Assembly: GCA_030531915.1 (NCBI GenBank)
Contig: JAUNMD010000029.1
Span: forward strand, 1 to 10,000
Length of the DNA stretch: 10,000 nucleotides
Direction of reading: 5' to 3'
From: Pseudomonadota bacterium
Lineage (GTDB): Bacteria; Pseudomonadota; Alphaproteobacteria; Rs-D84
Numbering within the stretch: position 1 is the stretch's first letter; every line of letters starts with the position of its first letter. A program made the position numbers and the translations under genes. The notes under the pieces were generated by a model that was not told where the DNA came from, made no database searches, and was given only the letters and a program-made list of their open reading frames with translations. Below, piece by piece: positions 5,364 through 10,000 of this stretch.

Positions 5364-7311
5364 GTTCGGTAATGAATTTGAAACGAAATTCCGGCTTTTT
5401 ACCCATCAGTTCGGAAACGATAGTGCGTGTTTTTTCAGTATCTTCTGCGCCATCGTCCGTACGTGGGGGCAGGTCAACGCGTATCAAACGGCGCGTTTTT
5501 GGCGACATGGTCGTTTCCTTTAACTGGTTCGGCATCATTTCGCCCAGACCTTTGAATCGGGAAATTTCAACTTTCTTGTTTTTATATTTGCCGTTTTGCA
5601 ATGCGTCCAGTTCTTCGTCACTGTCGACATAGAACGATTCCGTGCCACATGTGAATTTATACAGTGGTGGGCACGACAAATACAGGTGGCCGCCATAAAT
5701 CAGTTGTGGCATATGCTGATAGAAAAATGCCATCAGCAATGATGCAATATGGCTGCCGTCGACGTCGGCATCGGTCATAACGATAATTTTTTCATAGCGC
5801 AATTTGGATTCGTCCCAATCCTTGGCCGTGCCGGCACCGATAATGTCAATCAGTTCATTCAATTCCTTGTTCGCGCCAAAGCGTTCGTCGGAATTAGAGA
5901 TAACATTCAAAACCTTGCCACGCAGGGGCATAATCGCCTGTGTTGCGCGATCGCGTGCCTGTTTTGCCGTACCACCCGCGGATTCCCCCTCTACGATAAA
6001 CAGTTCTGTGCCCTCAATCCCATGCTTGGAACAGTCGGCCAGTTTCGCCGGCATACGTGCGCGTTTGGTCGGGGTTTTGCGTGCAATATCTTTGACCTGT
6101 TTGGTCTTGATACGGGCGTTTGCCAAATTTACGACGAAATCCAGTAATGCATTTGCGGTCTTGGGATCAGATGCCAAGAATATTTCCCATGGGTCACGCA
6201 GTGCGTTTTCGGTGTATCGGGCAACCTCTGGATTAGATAATTTTTCCTTGGTCTGGCCTAAAAACTGTGGCGTTTTGTAGAACACAGATACAATCGCGGC
6301 GACGGAATCAAACACGTCATCGCCAATGATTGTGGCGGCGGCCTTGTTGTTTACTTTTTCACCATATGCCTTGATACCCTTGGTAATGGCGGCCTTGAAT
6401 CCGGTTTCGTGCGTGCCACCGTCGATGGTTGCGATTGTGTTACAGTATGATGCAAAAAATCCATCGTCGGACGCCGCACCGTTTTCATCGGTCAATACCG
6501 TCAGTGCCCATTCAACGCGACCCGTATCGTCGGGAAAATCAACACTGCCACTGAAAATCTTTGGCAAAATGCGCGGCTTGTCACGTGTCTTTTCGTCCAA
6601 GAAATCGGCAACGCCCCCAGGGTAATAGAATGTTGTATCGGCGGGGATATTCATGTCGTCGGTCAACAATTCTGGATTGCAATGCCAGTCAATCTTGACC
6701 CCGCGTGACAGGAACGATTTCGCGCGCGCCATACGATAAATCTTGACCGGTTTGAATACGGCGTTTGCACCAAATATCTGGTCATCGATGGTAAAGCGAA
6801 TTTTAGTCCCGTGTGCACGTGTTGCATCACCGCGCGTGATTGGCGATGTGGTTTTACCGCGTGAAAACGTCTGGTGCCATTCATAGCCATCGCGGGAAAT
6901 AGTCACAATCATCTCGGACGACAATGCATTTACAACCGCACTGCCGACGCCATGCAGACCGCCACTGGTTTTATAAACATTGTTATTAAACTTACCGCCC
7001 GAATGCAGGGTGGTCAAAATAACCTCTAACGCGGATTTGCCGGGGTATTTTGGGTGTTCGTCAACCGGAATACCACGTCCGTCGTCGGTAATTTCAATGG
7101 TTTTTGCATCAATCAGATTCACGGTGATTTTCTTGGCAAAGCCGGCCACGGCCTCGTCAATCGAGTTATCCATGATTTCAATCGGCAGGTGATGCCACGC
7201 CTTTTCATCTGTGCCACCGATGTACATACCGGGGCGCAGGCGAACGGGTTCCAGCCCCTCTAATACCTGAATATCTGATGCGTCATATGTGTGTGTATTA
7301 TTTTCTGTCAT
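5332..7311 (-). CDS. parE: DNA topoisomerase IV subunit B
   Basis: ParE is the ATPase subunit of topoisomerase IV, which with ParC unlinks daughter chromosomes. The 659 residues are full length for the compact alphaproteobacterial form. The GHKL ATPase domain shows RPGMYIGGTDE (26-36), the Mg/ATP residues E45 and N49 in EIMDNSIDEA, DDGRG (76-80) and SGGLHGVGSAVVNAL (116-130). The transducer has YCNTIATIDGGTHETG (289-304) and the QTK loop (353-355). The Toprim domain has catalytic E441 (EGESAGG; most relatives have EGDSAGG) and TDADVDGSH (513-521). RFKGLGEM follows at 585-592. GyrB is less likely: the GGTDE, YCNTI and C-terminal MGKKPEFRFKFI patterns are ParE-like. ParC is not in the window. 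The ATG lacks a good ribosome binding site, and a promoter candidate sits so close that the message may be nearly leaderless. Confidence 0.95.
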   Translation of the reverse strand: MTENNTHTYDASDIQVLEGLEPVRLRPGMYIGGTDEKAWHHLPIEIMDNSIDEAVAGFAKKITVNLIDAKTIEITDDGRGIPVDEHPKYPGKSALEVILTTLHSGGKFNNNVYKTSGGLHGVGSAVVNALSSEMIVTISRDGYEWHQTFSRGKTTSPITRGDATRAHGTKIRFTIDDQIFGANAVFKPVKIYRMARAKSFLSRGVKIDWHCNPELLTDDMNIPADTTFYYPGGVADFLDEKTRDKPRILPKIFSGSVDFPDDTGRVEWALTVLTDENGAASDDGFFASYCNTIATIDGGTHETGFKAAITKGIKAYGEKVNNKAAATIIGDDVFDSVAAIVSVFYKTPQFLGQTKEKLSNPEVARYTENALRDPWEIFLASDPKTANALLDFVVNLANARIKTKQVKDIARKTPTKRARMPAKLADCSKHGIEGTELFIVEGESAGGTAKQARDRATQAIMPLRGKVLNVISNSDERFGANKELNELIDIIGAGTAKDWDESKLRYEKIIVMTDADVDGSHIASLLMAFFYQHMPQLIYGGHLYLSCPPLYKFTCGTESFYVDSDEELDALQNGKYKNKKVEISRFKGLGEMMPNQLKETTMSPKTRRLIRVDLPPRTDDGAEDTEKTRTIVSELMGKKPEFRFKFITEHAQFVKDLFV

Positions 7312-7320
7312 AGCACCGTA

Positions 7321-7349
7321 TTATTAGCGCAAAATTTCATTTTTCGCAA
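7321..7349 (-). promoter_or_regulatory. Candidate promoter of parE
   Basis: TTGCGA (7344-7349) and TAATAA (7321-7326) are separated by 17 bases on the minus strand. Transcription would start around 7314, only a few bases before the ATG at 7311. Confidence 0.5.
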
Positions 7350-7367
7350 GCGAAACAGTTTTCGGGT

Positions 7368-7398
7368 CTTGATTTTTTATATAATCGGCCTATATATT
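7368..7398 (+). promoter_or_regulatory. Candidate heat-shock (sigma-32) promoter of dnaJ
   Basis: CTTGA (7368-7372) and CCTATATATT (7389-7398), with 17 bases between CTTG and CCTAT, resemble the alphaproteobacterial RpoH pattern CTTG-N17/18-CYTATnTnnG apart from the last G. A TATAAT (7380-7385) overlaps but has no good sigma-70 -35 box at the right distance. Confidence 0.45.
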
Positions 7399-7420
7399 CA
7401 GCATCTAGAAAATATAGGCC
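7387..7420. promoter_or_regulatory. Palindrome across the dnaJ promoter and ribosome binding site
   Basis: GGCCTATAT (7387-7395) and ATATAGGCC (7412-7420) are perfect inverted copies 16 bases apart. The left half overlaps the candidate -10 box. The right half contains AGG (7416-7418), the most likely Shine-Dalgarno sequence, 9 bases before the ATG. It could be a repressor operator, or an RNA hairpin hiding the ribosome binding site if transcription starts far enough upstream. Confidence 0.5.
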
Positions 7421-7427
7421 TGAGATT

Positions 7428-8561
7428 ATGAACAAAAATCCATACGAAGTTTTGGGCGTGGCGCGTGATGCGTCAGACGCCGATATAAAAAAGGCGTACC
7501 ATAAATTGGTTATGCAATATCACCCTGATAAAAATCCAGGGGATAAATCCGCCGAAGAAAAGTTCAAGGAAATCAACAATGCGTTTGATATTCTGAAAGA
7601 CCCGCAAAAGCGTGCGGCGTATGACCGTTTTGGTGATGCGGCGTTTGCCGGTGGCAATGGTGCATCGGCGGGTGCGGGATTTGGTGGTGGCAATCCATTT
7701 GGAAATGGCGCGTTTCACTTTGATATGGGTGGCGGTGCCGGTATGGACGACATCTTGCGCGAGGCAATGCGTGGTTTCGGATTTGGTGATTTTGGCGGTG
7801 GTGCGGCGCGCGGTGCGCAGGCGGCACGTGGGCGCGATTTGCTGGACGAAGTTACGATTTCACTGCAAGATGCGTATTTTGGCACGACACACACCGTTAA
7901 ATTTTCCAGCAATGTAGAATGTGAAAAATGTCACGGCAATGGCACAGATGATGGCAAGCCCGCACCCGCATGTCCAAAATGCGGTGGCACGGGTTATGTT
8001 CATACACGCCAAGGGTTCTTTGCGATGGAAACACCATGTCCGGAATGCAACGGTCTGGGGCGCAAGATTGATAAAAAATGCAGCGAATGTGGCGGCACAG
8101 GCACGGTACATAAATCCAGAACGTTAGAGGTAAAGATACCTGCGGGTATTGATGATGGTGCACGTCTGCGTTTGGCGGGTCAGGGCGAGGCCGGACAAAA
8201 TGGTGCGCCAGCGGGTGATTTCTATCTGGACGTGCATGTCAAACCGGATGCGCGCTTTGAACGCGTTGGTGCGGATTTGGTGTCGCGGATTGATATACCA
8301 TTCACAACGTTGGCCATGGGTGGCGAGATTGAGGTTGATACCATTGACGACAAGAAATTGTCGGTCAAAGTTCCGTCAGGCACACAGGTGGGTGAAAAAT
8401 TGCGTGTGCGTGGACATGGTATGCCATCGCGTCGCGCGGGCAGTTTTGGTGATTTGTACATTTTGGTAAATGTTCAAATTCCAACCAAGTTGACCGAAAA
8501 ACAAAAGAAGATTTTGACCGAGTTTGCCGAAACAAAATCAGGCAAGAAAGGGTGGTTCTAA
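7428..8561 (+). CDS. dnaJ: Chaperone protein DnaJ (type I J-protein)
   Basis: DnaJ (Hsp40) delivers unfolded proteins to DnaK and stimulates its ATPase. The 377 residues give a complete type I architecture. The J domain (about 1-70) has the essential HPD at 32-34. A Gly/Phe-rich region covers about 72-130. The zinc-binding domain has four CxxCxGxG-type repeats: CEKCHGNG (165), CPKCGGTG (182), CPECNGLG (204) and CSECGGTG (218). A substrate-binding C-terminal region follows, including GDFYLDVHVKPDARFERVGADL-type sequence. DnaK and GrpE are not in the window, so this dnaJ is separate from dnaK or dnaK lies beyond the edge. The gene is divergent from parE, has a likely heat-shock promoter, and ends at a strong terminator. 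Confidence 0.98.
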   Translation: MNKNPYEVLGVARDASDADIKKAYHKLVMQYHPDKNPGDKSAEEKFKEINNAFDILKDPQKRAAYDRFGDAAFAGGNGASAGAGFGGGNPFGNGAFHFDMGGGAGMDDILREAMRGFGFGDFGGGAARGAQAARGRDLLDEVTISLQDAYFGTTHTVKFSSNVECEKCHGNGTDDGKPAPACPKCGGTGYVHTRQGFFAMETPCPECNGLGRKIDKKCSECGGTGTVHKSRTLEVKIPAGIDDGARLRLAGQGEAGQNGAPAGDFYLDVHVKPDARFERVGADLVSRIDIPFTTLAMGGEIEVDTIDDKKLSVKVPSGTQVGEKLRVRGHGMPSRRAGSFGDLYILVNVQIPTKLTEKQKKILTEFAETKSGKKGWF

Positions 8562-8566
8562 AAATC

Positions 8567-8606
8567 GCGCTATGTGCATAAAACCGTGCACATAGCGCAT
8601 TTTTTT
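8567..8606 (+). terminator. Terminator of dnaJ
   Basis: A perfect 12-bp stem GCGCTATGTGCA/TGCACATAGCGC with an 8-base loop is followed by A and seven Ts, 5 bases after the dnaJ stop codon. Confidence 0.93.
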
Positions 8607-8615
8607 ATATGCTAA

Positions 8616-8645
8616 AAAAACACCGGCAATGTTGCCGGTGTTTTT
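8616..8645 (-). terminator. Bidirectional terminator at the end of pgsA
   Basis: AAAAACACCGGCAA and TTGCCGGTGTTTTT form a 14-bp stem with a 2-base loop, flanked by A and T runs. It lies between the convergent dnaJ and pgsA and works in either direction; for pgsA it is the only visible terminator. Confidence 0.9.
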
Positions 8646-8658
8646 GTGTGTTTTTTGA

Positions 8659-9258
8659 TTATTTTACCTGTTTTAATTTCTGGACAAATGTGCGTGTGTA
8701 CTGTGCCGCACTGATCAAGGACGCCGCCAATGATACCCATAAACCGTACAGACCAACCTGTGGCAAAATGTACAACAGGTACACGATTATGCGGCTGGTT
8801 GTGTTGGCGGTGATAATTGAACCGATTGCAAACACACCCAAGAATGCCGCGATTGTAATCATTTGGAATGTTGTTTTGATTTTGCCCATTGAAAAGCGAT
8901 ACTTTGGCACGGGCATTTCAATTTTCTGTGTGCCCAAAAATTCACGCAGGCCACTGATGTACAATTCGCGTGCAATCATCAATATGATTGGAACAACAAC
9001 GAACCAAACCGGCATCATGACCGCCAACATAATCAATGTATTGCATACCAGCAATTTGTCGCCGATGTGATCCATCACACCGCCCAGTTTGCTGCATACA
9101 TTATATTTGCGTGCCAAGAATCCGTCGAACCAATCAGATATTGCACCCAGTACATACAGCACAAACGTTGTTTTATACATACCGAACATAATTGTCGGGA
9201 TTATCGCGAATGCCGCTGCAATGCGGAACGCTGATAAAAAGTTCACAAAAAATTTCAT
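8659..9258 (-). CDS. pgsA: CDP-diacylglycerol--glycerol-3-phosphate 3-phosphatidyltransferase
   Basis: PgsA makes phosphatidylglycerol phosphate from CDP-diacylglycerol and glycerol 3-phosphate, the committed step to phosphatidylglycerol and cardiolipin, in the inner membrane. The CDP-alcohol phosphatidyltransferase motif is complete: D42-x2-D45-G46-x2-A49-R50-x8-G59-x3-D63-x3-D67, whose aspartates bind metal and carry out catalysis. The 199 residues form several hydrophobic membrane segments (roughly 5-25, 30-41, 70-98, 130-150, 157-185). Size and motif fit PgsA; phosphatidylserine or phosphatidylcholine synthases are less likely given the uvrC neighbour. The start has AAGGAG 7 bases upstream. 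It begins 40 bases after uvrC on the same strand, so the two are probably co-transcribed, an arrangement seen in many proteobacteria. Confidence 0.92.
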   Translation of the reverse strand: MKFFVNFLSAFRIAAAFAIIPTIMFGMYKTTFVLYVLGAISDWFDGFLARKYNVCSKLGGVMDHIGDKLLVCNTLIMLAVMMPVWFVVVPIILMIARELYISGLREFLGTQKIEMPVPKYRFSMGKIKTTFQMITIAAFLGVFAIGSIITANTTSRIIVYLLYILPQVGLYGLWVSLAASLISAAQYTRTFVQKLKQVK

Positions 9259-9265
9259 GGTTATA

Positions 9266-9271
9266 CTCCTT
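9266..9271 (-). promoter_or_regulatory. Ribosome binding site of pgsA
   Basis: AAGGAG on the minus strand, 7 bases before the ATG at 9258; the best Shine-Dalgarno sequence in the window. Confidence 0.8.
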
Positions 9272-9298
9272 TGTGTTTATAAATCATGAATGCTTATA

Positions 9299-10000
9299 TT
9301 ATACCACCCCTGAATGAAAATAGGCATAAATTTTTTCGGCCGCGCTGCGACCCAAATCTGGCACGCGTAACAGGGCGGGCATATCAGCATCGGCAATTTC
9401 ACGCACAGAACCAAAGTGTGTCAGTAATGCATGCTTGCGCTTTGGCCCAATGCCGTCAATGTCGTCCAGAACGGACGATGTCATTGTTTTTGCGCGCACG
9501 GTGCGGTGATATGTGATGACGAAACGATGTGCCTCGTCACGGACGGCACGCAATAACAAGAACAGGCGTGAATCCTTTGGAATATCACGGTTGATTGTGC
9601 CGTCGGGCATAATAAAGTGTTCGTCGCCATTGCGAACCTCGCCCTTGGTTACGCCCAGAACAGGAATGTCGGGTACGGTTTTGTGCGCAATGCGCCATTG
9701 GGCAATGCCACCGTCGACAATAATTAAATCCAGTTTTATATTTTGCTTGTGCGCGCGATCAACAAATTCTGCCATCATGGCGATATCGTTTCCGGCGGCG
9801 GACGCATTGCGTAATTTGAAATGGCGATATCCGTTTTTGATAAAGCCATCGTGACCGAATGTAATCATCGCACCAACGGGGCTGCGTCCGAATAAATGCG
9901 AGTTATCAAATACGCCCGCGCATTCTATTTTTAACCCCGTCAATTTTTCCAAATCATCGGTTGCACCCGACCAATCAAAATTCGCGCTATGTACACGTTT
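9299..10000 (-). CDS. uvrC: Excinuclease ABC subunit C, C-terminal part (5' end outside window)
   Basis: UvrC makes the dual incisions in nucleotide excision repair, in complex with UvrB on damaged DNA. Only the last ~230 residues are present. The frame stays open to the right edge, so the TTG at 9952 is internal. The RNase H-like 5'-incision domain shows its conserved residues: D in FDNSH (about 9905), the second D in GNDIAMM, D in IIVDGG, and H in RDEAHRF. Two helix-hairpin-helix motifs end the protein (IDGIGPKRKHALLTHFGSV and VPDLGRSAAEKIYAYF). Compared with typical UvrC, the usual arginine pair after GDD..MM and the GGxGQ motif after VDG are altered, and this part is slightly short. The GIY-YIG and UvrB-binding domains lie outside the window. 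Confidence 0.93.
   Translation of the reverse strand, partial: KRVHSANFDWSGATDDLEKLTGLKIECAGVFDNSHLFGRSPVGAMITFGHDGFIKNGYRHFKLRNASAAGNDIAMMAEFVDRAHKQNIKLDLIIVDGGIAQWRIAHKTVPDIPVLGVTKGEVRNGDEHFIMPDGTINRDIPKDSRLFLLLRAVRDEAHRFVITYHRTVRAKTMTSSVLDDIDGIGPKRKHALLTHFGSVREIADADMPALLRVPDLGRSAAEKIYAYFHSGVV

Noticed and set aside
5332..7311. GyrB instead of ParE
   Set aside because: The sequence around GGTDE, YCNTIATIDGGTHETG and the C-terminal end matches ParE better, and the length is short for GyrB.
7387..7420. CIRCE element (HrcA operator) before dnaJ
   Set aside because: CIRCE is TTAGCACTC-N9-GAGTGCTAA; both the arms and the spacing differ.

Overview
The window looks like a piece of an alphaproteobacterial chromosome, probably from an uncultured host-associated (gut-type) lineage. 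This rests on gene-family resemblance: a ParE of the alphaproteobacterial type, the uvrC-pgsA pair, an alphaproteobacterial-style sigma-32 promoter candidate before dnaJ, and Cys-rich and collagen-like exported proteins. It is an inference, not a database result.

Layout. Bases 1-694 hold the 3' part of a DnaA-family gene (+). Bases 690-4610 form an accessory island. It holds two divergent genes for exported proteins: a Cys-rich modular protein (877-2295, -) and a Cys-containing protein with a short collagen-like stretch (2488-4308, +). They share one promoter region and an almost identical 80-residue C-terminal domain. Their 3' ends, terminators and flanking spacers form nested inverted repeats. 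Bases 4605-5048 hold an unrecognised 147-aa gene (-). Bases 5104-5363 hold a small gene resembling the DUF3781 family (-), broken by a frameshift. Bases 5332-7311 encode ParE (topoisomerase IV subunit B, -). Bases 7428-8561 encode DnaJ (+), divergent from parE across a promoter region with a strong palindrome. Bases 8659-9258 encode PgsA (-), downstream of the 3' part of uvrC (9299 to the right edge, -).

How the genes relate. The housekeeping genes (DNA replication initiation, topology and repair; protein folding; phospholipid synthesis) surround the surface-protein island. Three minus-strand genes, parE, the DUF3781-like gene and the 147-aa gene, may be co-transcribed, with an extra promoter before the last. 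uvrC and pgsA probably form an operon. Most transcription units end in clear hairpin terminators, and one terminator with its trailing sequence occurs twice, in opposite orientation, at the two ends of the island.

The most noteworthy points are: the shared C-terminal domain, whose DNA differs almost only at synonymous sites; the inverted-repeat architecture around it; the frameshifted DUF3781-like gene next to parE; and a DnaA that lacks the usual arginine finger and sensor II arginine while keeping an intact DNA-binding domain.
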